Origin: a virus
DNA: 50,591 nt
IMG/VR virus record: IMGVR_UViG_3300025892_000032
Coordinates: 1-50,591 of that record
Direction: 5' to 3' (one strand)
Program-made: the position numbers and the translations under genes
Notes under the pieces: model-generated
Database searches by the model: none
Told to the model about the DNA's origin: nothing
The model's input: the letters and a program-made list of their open reading frames with translations, nothing else
Shown here: positions 6,647 through 13,279 of the stretch, one piece after another
Position numbering within the stretch: the first letter of the stretch is position 1
How the letters are laid out: each line of letters starts with the position of its first letter

Positions 6647-6890
6647 CTTTTAATTCGGTCTCTTTTACTACTTCCCTATTTTTCTTATATTCTATCCTTT
6701 CCTCGATTCTTTCACGGTCATAATACTTTTCAACCTGCTCTAATCTCCACTTCACATCACCAATCTCCTCGATAATTTCATTCTCAAAATCTACCTTAGG
6801 TTTGTTCAGTTGTTGGGTAATAATTAGTGCAAGTTCCAAACACTCTTCCGCCAACTTCTTATGTTCTCTTATTACTCGACCTATTTTCAT
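6633..6890 (-). CDS. MazG-like nucleotide pyrophosphohydrolase
   Basis: 85 residues. The E-E-x-x-E pattern (AEECLEL, 14-20) and E-E-x-x-D (EIIEEIGDVKW, about 40-50) are the metal-binding helices of all-alpha NTP pyrophosphatases, which hydrolyse (d)NTP to (d)NMP. It is short, as phage versions often are. It overlaps the upstream membrane-protein gene by 4 nt. In phages, MazG-like enzymes either tune the nucleotide pool or, in 2-aminoadenine phages, make dGMP for PurZ; the PurA/PurZ-like gene at 17984-18991 makes that worth testing. Confidence 0.7.
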   Translation of the reverse strand: MKIGRVIREHKKLAEECLELALIITQQLNKPKVDFENEIIEEIGDVKWRLEQVEKYYDRERIEERIEYKKNREVVKETELKDLSN

Positions 6891-7153
6891 TGTTTTGACT
6901 TCTCCTTTTTTTTAATATACTTCTTTAGTTCTTGACCATAAACTTTACGATACCCAAACTCTTCCATCCTACGTTGTCTGTTTGGAAAACGACTAAAGTT
7001 CCCCATACCATCCATATCCATTTCATCCGCATTATCGGATAGGTTTTTAAAATCTCGTTCCTGTTCTTTATGTGAACGATTAATCATGGTCAACAACCCC
7101 AACATATAGAGGATGAAAATAACTGACCCAACTGTGAACATTACAATTTGCAT
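6887..7153 (-). CDS. Small single-span membrane protein
   Basis: 88 residues. An N-terminal membrane segment (4-25) precedes a charged cytoplasmic tail with a basic Lys-rich C terminus. It overlaps the MazG-like gene by 4 nt and follows a small membrane-protein gene by 5 nt, so three short genes share a transcript from the promoter at 7364-7395. Family unknown. Confidence 0.65.
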   Translation of the reverse strand: MQIVMFTVGSVIFILYMLGLLTMINRSHKEQERDFKNLSDNADEMDMDGMGNFSRFPNRQRRMEEFGYRKVYGQELKKYIKKKEKSKQ

Positions 7154-7158
7154 GACTA

Positions 7159-7359
7159 TTACTTTTTGTTGTTATAGTAATCGTTTCGACGTTGACGAAT
7201 AGTAGTTGCCATACTCAATATTGATGGAACCCAAATTCCAACAAAGATACCTTCGAGTTGATACCCCATAAACCACAAGGTTACGGAATACAAGAATGAG
7301 ACAAAGGCAAGAATTACGGGATAATAGATTTCCCAAAATGTGATTAGTTTGTTTTTCAT
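7159..7359 (-). CDS. Small two-helix membrane protein, 66 aa
   Basis: The open frame extends to 7386, but the 5' part overlaps a perfect host-type promoter, so ATG 7357-7359 (MKNKLITFWEIYYP) is the real start. It lies only 4 nt from the -7 element, implying a leaderless or nearly leaderless mRNA. Two membrane helices (about 10-28 and 32-50) are followed by a basic tail (RQRRNDYYNNKK). It is first gene of an operon with the 88-residue membrane protein and the MazG-like gene. Confidence 0.7.
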   Translation of the reverse strand: MKNKLITFWEIYYPVILAFVSFLYSVTLWFMGYQLEGIFVGIWVPSILSMATTIRQRRNDYYNNKK

Positions 7360-7363
7360 ACCA

Positions 7364-7395
7364 CAAAGATAAGAATAACTTTCCAATTTCTCAAA
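7364..7395 (-). promoter_or_regulatory. Host-type promoter TTTG-N20-TATCTTTG
   Basis: -7 element at 7364-7371 and -33 element at 7392-7395 on the complement, both exact matches to the Bacteroidota consensus with a 20-nt spacer. It drives the membrane protein/MazG operon. Confidence 0.8.
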
Positions 7396-7398
7396 TTT

Positions 7399-7418
7399 TT
7401 TCTGGAAATTTCCAGAAA
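7399..7418. promoter_or_regulatory. Perfect 20-bp palindrome, candidate operator
   Basis: TTTCTGGAAATTTCCAGAAA is self-complementary over 20 bp and ends 3 bp upstream of the -33 box of the promoter at 7364-7395. That is the position of an activator or repressor site. No T-run follows it, so it is not a terminator. Confidence 0.55.
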
Positions 7419-7463
7419 GGTTTTTACCCCTTTTTCAGAAAGAGGGTCTTGTTTCTATATAAT

Positions 7464-7492
7464 AAAAAACCCCTCCGAGTTGGAGAGGTTTT
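7464..7492 (-). terminator. Rho-independent terminator
   Basis: CCTCTCC/GGAGGGG stem with a T6 run on the minus strand, downstream of the tagged gene at 7507-7851. Confidence 0.8.
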
Positions 7493-7506
7493 AACTAAAT
7501 ATGGTT

Positions 7507-7851
7507 TTATTGATTATCAGGATTTATTGGTATTGGTAATTCCTTACCGATTGTTTTATCACTAAGTTTTTGGTCAAGTTTCTTAACAAACGTTTTATAA
7601 GTATTAGTGAAATCTGAACCATTTGATTGTGCAATAATTGTCCCTGTTTGTATTTCAGTTAATTTAATATACGTGGCAAACTGGTCTTTCCAAACACAGA
7701 CAATATAATCAGTTTCAGTTCCTGACCCACCTGTCCCTGTCTTACTATTACATAAAGGGTTTTTAGATGTACCGTCTTGCTCATTAATCAAACCATACAT
7801 CTCTTGTATGTTTTTCTTTTCTTGTTCTGATAACATTAATCGTCGTCCCAT
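7507..7851 (-). CDS. Tagged phage protein (LSEQEKKNIQEMYGLINEQ)
   Basis: 114 residues from ATG 7851. The frame continues upstream to 8196, but that part crosses the G-rich region and lacks homology, and the duplicated block fixes the start. Tag residues 2-26 are nearly identical to those of the 3271-3957 protein, ending INEQ. The rest (27-114) is an unrelated small beta domain ('DYIVCVWKDQFATYIKLTEIQTG' region) with two Cys. A TATTTAT motif lies 17 nt upstream. It has its own terminator, so it is a single-gene unit. Confidence 0.75.
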   Translation of the reverse strand: MGRRLMLSEQEKKNIQEMYGLINEQDGTSKNPLCNSKTGTGGSGTETDYIVCVWKDQFATYIKLTEIQTGTIIAQSNGSDFTNTYKTFVKKLDQKLSDKTIGKELPIPINPDNQ

Positions 7852-7875
7852 AATAATAATGTTTAATAATAAATA
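7790..7875 (-). repeat. Duplicated promoter-leader-tag block, copy 2
   Basis: Gap-free 84/86 match to 3896-3981. It carries the TATTTAT motif, leader, ATG and tag codons in front of an unrelated protein body. Confidence 0.9.
7869..7875 (-). promoter_or_regulatory. Phage promoter-like motif (TATTTAT), 17-nt spacing
   Basis: Coding-strand ATATTTATTATT, 17 nt before ATG 7851; identical to the site at 3975-3981. Confidence 0.45.
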
Positions 7876-7924
7876 TCCAATTTTCCCAAAAAATTTTATA
7901 AACAATTTTTTCAGGATTCCCATA

Positions 7925-8070
7925 CAAATTTCATTTAGGCTATTGAACCCCCTTTTTGACCCCCAAAACCCCCAGGGGGAGGGGGGATACGGGAGGGTAT
8001 ACAGGGGGGACCCCCCATAGGAGGGGGTATATAGGGGGGTTCTTAGGTAAACTCCATATGGGTCCCCCCT
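7925..8070. other. G-run-rich intergenic segment
   Basis: Within the 463-nt gene-free stretch 7852-8314, this segment holds at least seven runs of 4-6 G on the plus strand (for example GGGGGAGGGGGG, and repeated GGAGGGGGTATA-type words), plus short C-runs. This is extreme for so AT-rich a genome. It could form G-quadruplexes. No credible gene is present. Confidence 0.7.
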
Positions 8071-8182
8071 TAGTGTATGTTGTTCTATGAGAGTCATGTC
8101 ATGACAACCACATATCCAAATATAATAGGGGGAAGTTATGAACTGACAATATGACAAATGTTGAAAAGTATTGGGGGGATTG

Positions 8183-8214
8183 TTTGGTATTGTCAAATAT
8201 TATTCGTATCTTTA
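8183..8214 (+). promoter_or_regulatory. Host-type promoter TTTG-N20-TATCTTTA
   Basis: -33 TTTG at 8183-8186 and TATCTTTA at 8207-8214, one mismatch from TAnnTTTG. It would start transcription near 8220, upstream of the gene pair at 8315-9151. Confidence 0.65.
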
Positions 8215-8216
8215 TG

Positions 8217-8264
8217 TTGACGCTTCAGATTTAGGTAGGGGGAAAAATAAAGCATCAACCTAAG
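8217..8264 (+). promoter_or_regulatory. Possible pseudoknot in 5' leader
   Basis: TTGACGCTT (8217-8225) can pair with AAGCATCAA (8250-8258) with one mismatch. The enclosed TTTAGG (8230-8235) can pair with CCTAAG (8259-8264), giving an H-type pseudoknot at the very start of the predicted transcript. Seen by eye only; no family match. Confidence 0.3.
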
Positions 8265-8291
8265 TTACGGCGAATTAAATTAATATCCAAA

Positions 8292-8298
8292 TATTTAT
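8292..8298 (+). promoter_or_regulatory. Phage promoter-like motif (TATTTAT), 16-nt spacing
   Basis: AATATTTATTG, 16 nt before ATG 8315. The gene therefore has both a host-type and a phage-type site. Confidence 0.4.
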
Positions 8299-8314
8299 TG
8301 TTAAATTATTCCAT

Positions 8315-8707
8315 ATGTCCAAAGATTATTTCAAGACTCTCCCCTCAGGTTACATAGAATATATTGATAAGATTATGAAGAACTTAGTTGTCGGTAGTCA
8401 CAAAGCACCTGAGTGGTCAGATGATTGGGATATACGTTTGGATAGTTTAGATGGTACCCCCATATTTTCTATTAATGGTGATAGTACTTATCCCATTTAT
8501 AGAATCAATTATAACCCCTCAGCTTTATTATTCAATATGGTTCCCATGGGTGGTGAAGGGGAACAACTCGAATTCATTGTTAGAGCATATGAAAAGTACA
8601 ACATTGAAAGACTCGTATATGATTTCTTCGAAAGAAGAAACGAAGACATAGAAATCCTTGGTAAGGGGCACGGGTTTAACCCTTGGACTCCTACCCGTTT
8701 TAATTAA
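8315..8707 (+). CDS. Hypothetical protein, first of tandem paralogues
   Basis: 130 residues, soluble. It shares with the next gene an N-terminal 'LPxxYIxYxDxIMxN' motif (about 9-23) and a central 'YNPxxxxFNMxPxG' motif (about 68-81), so the two are diverged tandem duplicates. The rest of each protein differs. Function unknown. Preceded by both a host-type promoter and a TATTTAT motif. Confidence 0.7.
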   Translation: MSKDYFKTLPSGYIEYIDKIMKNLVVGSHKAPEWSDDWDIRLDSLDGTPIFSINGDSTYPIYRINYNPSALLFNMVPMGGEGEQLEFIVRAYEKYNIERLVYDFFERRNEDIEILGKGHGFNPWTPTRFN

Positions 8708-8713
8708 TAACAC

Positions 8714-9151
8714 ATGAGTATATTAAATACATACATCGGCAGTGGACCAGAAGATTTTGACTTCGATAATATCCTACCCGAAAACTATATCAAATACCTT
8801 GATGGGATTATGGGGAATACCAATATGATTGTATCCACCAAACCTAACACTCCCCCATATTATGATAATGTATATGTAGTTAATTTTCTCCATGGTGTTA
8901 AACCAACAAAGGTGGTGATGAGATTACAAGGTGATATGGGGAGTGACAAATATCAGTTCCTGTATTATAACCCGAATGTCTTTATGTTTAATATGATTCC
9001 CCTCGGTATATACCAAAAAGAAAAGTTGGTGAAAAACCTATTCGAAGAATACTTTAAAGATAATATTATTATACGTTTTGAAAATATGGGGTATGAACTT
9101 ATCTTGAATACTATTAGAGTAATGGACGGGAAAGATATAAACACATACTAA
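8714..9151 (+). CDS. Hypothetical protein, second of tandem paralogues
   Basis: 145 residues, starting 6 nt after the previous stop, so in one operon with its paralogue. It has the same 'LPENYIKYLDGIMGN' and 'YNPNVFMFNMIPLG' motifs. The N terminus carries about 18 extra residues. No known family; soluble, no signal peptide. Confidence 0.7.
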   Translation: MSILNTYIGSGPEDFDFDNILPENYIKYLDGIMGNTNMIVSTKPNTPPYYDNVYVVNFLHGVKPTKVVMRLQGDMGSDKYQFLYYNPNVFMFNMIPLGIYQKEKLVKNLFEEYFKDNIIIRFENMGYELILNTIRVMDGKDINTY

Positions 9152-9555
9152 TCCGTTTCCATAGGGTTTTATTTTATAACTTGTTCATAACTATTTCCTC
9201 CTGTTGATATCATTAGGGGTAATTGTTGATAAATAAATGTGTCATTTTATTTGGTTTTGTCAAAATGTCATGTGGACTTTGCTCACGGCACAGAACCTTT
9301 GGAGGGTTTTGTGTTAGTATTACCCCCTCATATTTTCCAGCTAATAATAAATAAATCGATGATTTCATCGGCAGAATCCCCACTTTTCTTTAGTTTCCCC
9401 TTACTGTATATGTCTATTTAGAGAGAGATAGAGGTAGGGTATATATTCCAGATAAAAAGGTACATTATAAAGGGGGTAGCGGTGAGACGAAGTCCTATAA
9501 TCCCCTCCAACGTTCTCCTATCGATAATTTCTTATAAAACCCCAACGAAAAGACC
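9152..9555 (+). other. Gene-free 404-nt stretch with hairpins
   Basis: No convincing reading frame. It contains a perfect hairpin CGATG-ATTT-CATCG (9357-9370), facing GAGGG/CCCTC segments (9302-9329), and a GGGGG...CCCC pair (about 9473-9506). It could be a plus-strand structured RNA or a long leader for the gene at 9556. Confidence 0.35.
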
Positions 9556-9753
9556 ATGAATTTAGACTTTCTTAAGTGTCAAAATGTGGTAGAAAGTGGT
9601 GTAATATCCGAAGGATTATGTAATACTTATGAGTACATTTTCGTATATGGTTTTCCTTTTAGAAAACCCCTTAGTGTGTATGTCTCTAAAGTCTCTGAGG
9701 GGGAAGACTTCTTAGGTTATTATGGGGGGAATGGAACTATGAACGAAACATAA
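9556..9753 (+). CDS. Hypothetical protein, 65 aa
   Basis: Plus-strand frame from ATG 9556. Soluble protein with one Cys near the N terminus and Gly/Tyr-rich C terminus (YYGGNG). It follows the tandem paralogues on the same strand but is separated from them by 404 nt. No family or convincing promoter, so moderate support. Confidence 0.45.
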   Translation: MNLDFLKCQNVVESGVISEGLCNTYEYIFVYGFPFRKPLSVYVSKVSEGEDFLGYYGGNGTMNET

Positions 9754-9756
9754 CGA

Positions 9757-9830
9757 CCCGTGTATACGGGGAGTGGTTCACGTAGTGAAATGTATAGTGA
9801 GTAGTTCCATTTACTCCATAATATATCAGT
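9757..9830 (+). other. Three consecutive hairpins after gene 9753
   Basis: Perfect palindrome CCCGTGTATACGGG (9757-9770), then TTCAC/GTGAA and GAGTA/TACTC stems before the convergent gene end at 9826. No long T-run follows, so this is a structured 3' element rather than a clear terminator. Confidence 0.4.
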
Positions 9831-10311
9831 TAGTTCTTTTTAAACCTATAACGTGTGAGTAATCATAACATATGGAATCATACACCTTTAATATTTCATC
9901 TTTATATTTTATATCGTATAGTTCTCCTTTACCTGGCATTACTAAGTCATTTTCTTTTTTATATGGTGCCACGTTTTCCTTTAGTGTGGTTTCGAAATCG
10001 AATGCCCCTTTTGCTTGATATTTAAGGTCTCTAAATGTTTCTATTATTACAGGTTTCTCCCCTTCATATCTCATTTCATCACATATCCTTTGTTTTACTG
10101 TATTCTTTGTGTAACCTACTTTTAGGAACTCCATACCTTTTACACTAAAATGAACGTAATATACGGTATGTTCTCCGAAACAAGATTCTACTCTATTGAT
10201 AATAGTGTTTATTATATTTGGGAATGTTTTCATTATGTCCACGAGTATTTTTATTTTGGTCTCCGTGGATTCATTTCTGATATTTAAAAATCTTTCGTAT
10301 AGTTCTTTCAT
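9826..10311 (-). CDS. GIY-YIG/T5orf172-like protein
   Basis: 161 residues. The middle (about 48-85) reads 'VYYVHFSVKGMEFLKVGYTKN' then 'QRICDE', resembling the compact GIY-YIG core of the T5orf172/MUG113 group, in which G-x-T-x-N and a following Arg lie next to the nuclease active site. The order of conserved residues fits (aromatic pair, K-V/I-G-x-T, Arg), but the catalytic Glu is uncertain. It could be a DNA nuclease, including homing-type. It is a single gene on the minus strand between plus-strand genes. Confidence 0.55.
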   Translation of the reverse strand: MKELYERFLNIRNESTETKIKILVDIMKTFPNIINTIINRVESCFGEHTVYYVHFSVKGMEFLKVGYTKNTVKQRICDEMRYEGEKPVIIETFRDLKYQAKGAFDFETTLKENVAPYKKENDLVMPGKGELYDIKYKDEILKVYDSICYDYSHVIGLKRTN

Positions 10312-10396
10312 ATTTTAAGTATAGTAAAAAAATTTGTTATTTCATTGATTGAATATTTTAATTTTCTATATTTGTTTTATTAATGAGATAAAAGTT

Positions 10397-10474
10397 ATGT
10401 TAAAGTATTTCATAATACTGTTGAGTGTATTTGTTTTTATATACATTATTGATGAAATAAAATCTAAGGATTAG
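10397..10474 (+). CDS. Possible 25-aa membrane peptide
   Basis: ATG 10397 to TAG 10472-10474. One hydrophobic helix (LKYFIILLSVFVFIYII) is followed by a charged tail. A TATATTTG -7-like element lies about 25 nt upstream. Short but with a coherent membrane-protein composition; it could be chance. Confidence 0.35.
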   Translation: MLKYFIILLSVFVFIYIIDEIKSKD

Positions 10475-10494
10475 ATGAAACGTTACGTAAAACG

Positions 10495-11145
10495 TTAATT
10501 CCTGAAAATCTTACACAGTTGGTTATTTAACAATACTGTGTTTTCTGTAATGTTGTATTTGTGTAATACTTCGAATACAACACTTTCTACTATTTCTTTT
10601 GTTACACCCGAATCTCTTTCTATACACAAATTGTTGTTTGATTCTATGTCTACTGCAAGTTTCCCCTCTGATTCCCATGATGTAGGATATATTCCGAAAC
10701 TATATAAACCGTAAAAGTAATCTGATGTCATATCTAAATTGTATTTTGATATGATTTCTTGTACAATCTCCTCTGTTATCGATTGGAACTTTACTCTCAT
10801 CTCCGTCCATTTCTTTTCGTCTGTTGAATCCCAGTTATAGTACGCTTCGATAACTAAGTTTGGTGCTCCTAAGTATTTTCTGATATCTTCTATATTAGCA
10901 GCTTTCCATATCGTATCTACATACTGTGGGTCGAAGTTTGGTGATGTTGGATTTACCTTATCTAAGTCAGGTTTGATTTCTATCGTTACGATTGTGGCTC
11001 GCTTGTTTTCTTTATGAACGAACCACGCGTTGTTATGTCCTAAGTGTGCTTCGAAATCTAAGATTCCTTTAGCATATAATGTACCGAACAGTTTCTTTAC
11101 CGCTTCGAATAACTGTACCTCATCTTTAGAATACCCTATTTCCAT
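10495..11145 (-). CDS. Hypothetical protein, 216 aa
   Basis: Soluble alpha/beta protein without signal peptide or membrane segment and without a family I recognise. A TATTTAT motif lies 5 nt before ATG 11145, in the short-spacing class, so the mRNA leader would be minimal. Its promoter region is close to the divergent plus-strand promoter at 11186-11218. Confidence 0.65.
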   Translation of the reverse strand: MEIGYSKDEVQLFEAVKKLFGTLYAKGILDFEAHLGHNNAWFVHKENKRATIVTIEIKPDLDKVNPTSPNFDPQYVDTIWKAANIEDIRKYLGAPNLVIEAYYNWDSTDEKKWTEMRVKFQSITEEIVQEIISKYNLDMTSDYFYGLYSFGIYPTSWESEGKLAVDIESNNNLCIERDSGVTKEIVESVVFEVLHKYNITENTVLLNNQLCKIFRN

Positions 11146-11150
11146 ATGTT

Positions 11151-11157
11151 ATAAATA
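11151..11157 (-). promoter_or_regulatory. Phage promoter-like motif (TATTTAT), 5-nt spacing
   Basis: Coding-strand ACATATTTATAAC, 5 nt before ATG 11145. Confidence 0.4.
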
Positions 11158-11185
11158 TGTTTGTTTATTTAAAATAGTTTATTTA

Positions 11186-11218
11186 TTTGTGTATGTAGTT
11201 ACATTTTTTATATATTTG
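11186..11218 (+). promoter_or_regulatory. Host-type promoter TTTG-N21-TATATTTG
   Basis: Exact -33 (11186-11189) and -7 (11211-11218) matches. It starts the transcript of the T9SS-like lipoprotein gene at 11264. Confidence 0.75.
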
Positions 11219-11263
11219 TGTGTCGTCTTTACCCGCGATTACGTATTTAATAGTAAAACATAT

Positions 11264-11629
11264 ATGAAACTCATTTTAACATCCCTATTTATCACTTTCT
11301 TTCATATGGTGGCTAGTTGTCAGTTATCATTGGATTCATTGGTTACAGACCCTTTGTATGTCCCTAATGCCGTTACGTTTGACCACGACAATATAAATGA
11401 TGGTTGGAGAGCAGAAAGTATGGTTGAATGGGATGACTATGAAGTTTTAATATATAATAAATGGGGTGAGTGTATTTGGATGAGTGCGGATATTGAGGAG
11501 TGGTGGATTGGTGACCATCGATTTAAGGGTACTCACTATTCTCGTGATGGTTTGTATACGTATAGTATTTCCGCACGAAAGGGACTTGATTATATTAATA
11601 AAATGGGAACTATATACGTTATTCGATAA
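11264..11629 (+). CDS. Putative lipoprotein consisting of a T9SS type-B-like sorting domain
   Basis: 121 residues from ATG 11264; the frame is open from 11030 but overlaps the promoter. Residues 1-19 form a signal sequence ending VASC, which fits a lipobox with Cys19. The whole mature part resembles the gliding-motility/CHU_C C-terminal domain that directs proteins to the Bacteroidota type IX secretion system: 'YVPNAVTFDHDNINDGW', 'VLIYNKWGECIW', 'DGLYTYSISA' and 'GTIYVIR' line up with the family's PNAFTPNxDGxND, IFNRWGxxVF, GxYxYxI and GxIxLIR blocks. Normally the domain caps a large cargo; here it stands alone. It may be surface-exposed or jam the secretion machine (inference). The next small gene overlaps by one base. 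Confidence 0.7.
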   Translation: MKLILTSLFITFFHMVASCQLSLDSLVTDPLYVPNAVTFDHDNINDGWRAESMVEWDDYEVLIYNKWGECIWMSADIEEWWIGDHRFKGTHYSRDGLYTYSISARKGLDYINKMGTIYVIR

Positions 11630-11799
11630 TGGATTTATATGAAACCGTACATGAATCATTTGTATTATCTTTGATAGTGTGTTCTTCTTCTATTTCACTC
11701 GCATCAGTTGTATTAGTAATGGTTTGGTTATTTATTAGAAATAAAAATGAATACTACAAAGACGGTGTGAAAGTAGATGGTTATGAAGATTCTCTCTGA
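11629..11799 (+). CDS. Small single-span membrane protein, 56 aa
   Basis: ATG 11629 overlaps the stop of the preceding gene (TAATG), a classic coupling junction. One long hydrophobic helix (about 11-37) is followed by a charged tail (RNKNEYYKDGVKVDG). It is co-expressed with the T9SS-like lipoprotein and may anchor or partner it. Confidence 0.65.
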   Translation: MDLYETVHESFVLSLIVCSSSISLASVVLVMVWLFIRNKNEYYKDGVKVDGYEDSL

Positions 11800-11845
11800 C
11801 TGTGGCTGGTTCAAATCCCCCTACCCCCTTTTTTCACTTCTTTAA

Positions 11846-11852
11846 TATTTAT
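11846..11852 (+). promoter_or_regulatory. Phage promoter-like motif (TATTTAT), 5-nt spacing
   Basis: AATATTTATCATTA directly before ATG 11858. Confidence 0.4.
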
Positions 11853-11857
11853 CATTA

Positions 11858-12484
11858 ATGGAAGACAATCTATCAGATAAGTACGAGGAGTCAAAAAGGA
11901 TTCAATTGTTGTTTGACGGTCTGTTCTTTAACAAGATGGGTTTGTCTTGTGATGTCGTATATCTACCATCCATTTTACAACATATAGTTGTTGTAAATAT
12001 TGATTTATCGAAGATGTATCCATCTCTTGGTGGTAATCCTGATACGATTGAAGAACTCAAAAAGGGTGGATTCCACAGGGATTTATCTAAGTCTTTGAGG
12101 TATATTGACGTTCTACCTATGGATGTGTACACATATCCTGTATTCTCACTCGATAAAAAAGGTTTTGATGATTTGGATAAGATTAGAGATGGTGTATTAA
12201 AATCTTATGAGGAAGTAAAAGGTGTTATTGGTCATTGCCTAACTGAGGTTGATGTTGAGTGGATTCCTGACTTAGATACTATTTTAGGTCGAGACACAAT
12301 GGACGCAATCGATGAGTATATACTTAACTTAGATGATGATATATCATTAGCCTACAAACCATATTTATATTTCATGTATGGTCAAGGTAAGTGTGATGAT
12401 ATGAGTTTACCGTCAGCTTATAAAGTGATTGACGATATAAACCCTGATGTAAAATACATGAGACCTGAAAGAATTAAGAAATGA
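11858..12484 (+). CDS. Hypothetical protein, 208 aa
   Basis: Soluble, acidic, no signal or membrane segment and no recognised family. The stop overlaps the start of the next tagged gene by 4 nt (ATGA), so the two are translationally coupled. Short-spacing TATTTAT motif upstream. Confidence 0.65.
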   Translation: MEDNLSDKYEESKRIQLLFDGLFFNKMGLSCDVVYLPSILQHIVVVNIDLSKMYPSLGGNPDTIEELKKGGFHRDLSKSLRYIDVLPMDVYTYPVFSLDKKGFDDLDKIRDGVLKSYEEVKGVIGHCLTEVDVEWIPDLDTILGRDTMDAIDEYILNLDDDISLAYKPYLYFMYGQGKCDDMSLPSAYKVIDDINPDVKYMRPERIKK

Positions 12485-12969
12485 GAGATTTAATTAAAAA
12501 AGTATTAAGAGAAGAGTCAGAGTCCATGGACATAATGGATTTTTGGAGTAACTCTCCTAAGGTTACTGATGTGAATGATACCAAACAAATGGATAATTTC
12601 ATGTGGCACATCATCGATTATGTGGATTTTCCATCTGATGGAAACTACAGAAGAATTAAACCTTTTATCCTATCTTTAATTAGGTATGGTATGATTGATG
12701 TTGAGTTATATACCAATATGTACACATGGTTGAATCGTAAATTAAGAGAAATAAGTGATATTGAGGAAACTTTTCAAATGTCATTAGATTATGTTGGTGG
12801 TGATGATTCATATAGTGACTGGAAGTGGCACGTTCTGTCGTTAGGTAAGACTAATTTTGAACGTATTAAAGAGGGTTACGATGACTCTATTGAATTTGTT
12901 GAGTCACTAAGACCTATAGAATCCTTTAATTACGCATGGCCCCATCCATATGACTTTAGAGGTCATTAA
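12481..12969 (+). CDS. Tagged phage protein, class II tag (MRDLIKKVLREE)
   Basis: 162 residues. It begins with a short basic amphipathic helix ending in V-L-R-E, the class II tag shared with the genes at 24395 and 50398. Such N termini are common in marine T4-like phage proteins and match the pattern of T4 capsid-targeting peptides (hydrophobic-x-Glu cleavage site). The body is a Trp/Tyr-rich soluble domain with no known family. Coupled to the upstream gene by ATGA. Confidence 0.7.
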   Translation: MRDLIKKVLREESESMDIMDFWSNSPKVTDVNDTKQMDNFMWHIIDYVDFPSDGNYRRIKPFILSLIRYGMIDVELYTNMYTWLNRKLREISDIEETFQMSLDYVGGDDSYSDWKWHVLSLGKTNFERIKEGYDDSIEFVESLRPIESFNYAWPHPYDFRGH

Positions 12970-13121
12970 TTATCCGAAGTCATTCTAAAAGTACAAGCAG
13001 GTCTACCGTTAATTAACGGCATACCGTGTTCGTCATAGGTAATCGTTTTTACCTTCGTCTTCTTGTTTTTAAATCTTCCCGTTAGTATTGTATCACCAAC
13101 CTTTACTTCTAACTTAATCAT
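12966..13121 (-). CDS. Small conserved phage protein, 51 aa (VGDTILTGRFKNKKT)
   Basis: ATG 13121 overlaps the stop of the upstream small gene (ATGA). The sequence VGDTILTGRFKNKKTKVK, then a Gly-rich 'DEHGMPLINGR', is a pattern I recall from many marine T4-like phage proteins: a small SH3-like beta barrel, often fused to a class II tag. Function unknown. Its end overlaps the convergent plus-strand gene by 4 nt. Confidence 0.7.
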   Translation of the reverse strand: MIKLEVKVGDTILTGRFKNKKTKVKTITYDEHGMPLINGRPACTFRMTSDN

Positions 13122-13267
13122 TTTGACATACTTGGTCTCTGTACTGAGTTTAACAGTCCATCTCTATCTTCCACCCATTTACTAACGAAATCTTTATCGT
13201 TAGCGAAAACCTTCCAAACATAAAAGTCTTTAAGGTCATTAAGTAACATCCCTGTATCTATTTCCAT
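13118..13267 (-). CDS. Small hypothetical protein, 49 aa
   Basis: ATG 13267 to TGA 13118. Soluble, acidic, Trp-containing protein (starts MEIDTGMLLNDLKDFYVW). It overlaps the next gene by ATGA, so the two form a coupled pair. No family recognised. Confidence 0.6.
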   Translation of the reverse strand: MEIDTGMLLNDLKDFYVWKVFANDKDFVSKWVEDRDGLLNSVQRPSMSK

Positions 13268-13279
13268 TATATTATAATT

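Noticed and set aside
7852-8196. In-frame N-terminal extension of the tagged gene at 7507
   Set aside because: It runs through the leader and the G-rich segment, and the duplicated block at 3896-3981 fixes the start at ATG 7851.
9239-9421. Plus-strand 60-codon frame
   Set aside because: Opens with a weak GTG, no ribosome-binding or promoter signal at sensible spacing, and overlies hairpins.
11800-11835. Intact tRNA gene
   Set aside because: The T-loop-like sequence has no paired 5' acceptor or anticodon arm upstream.
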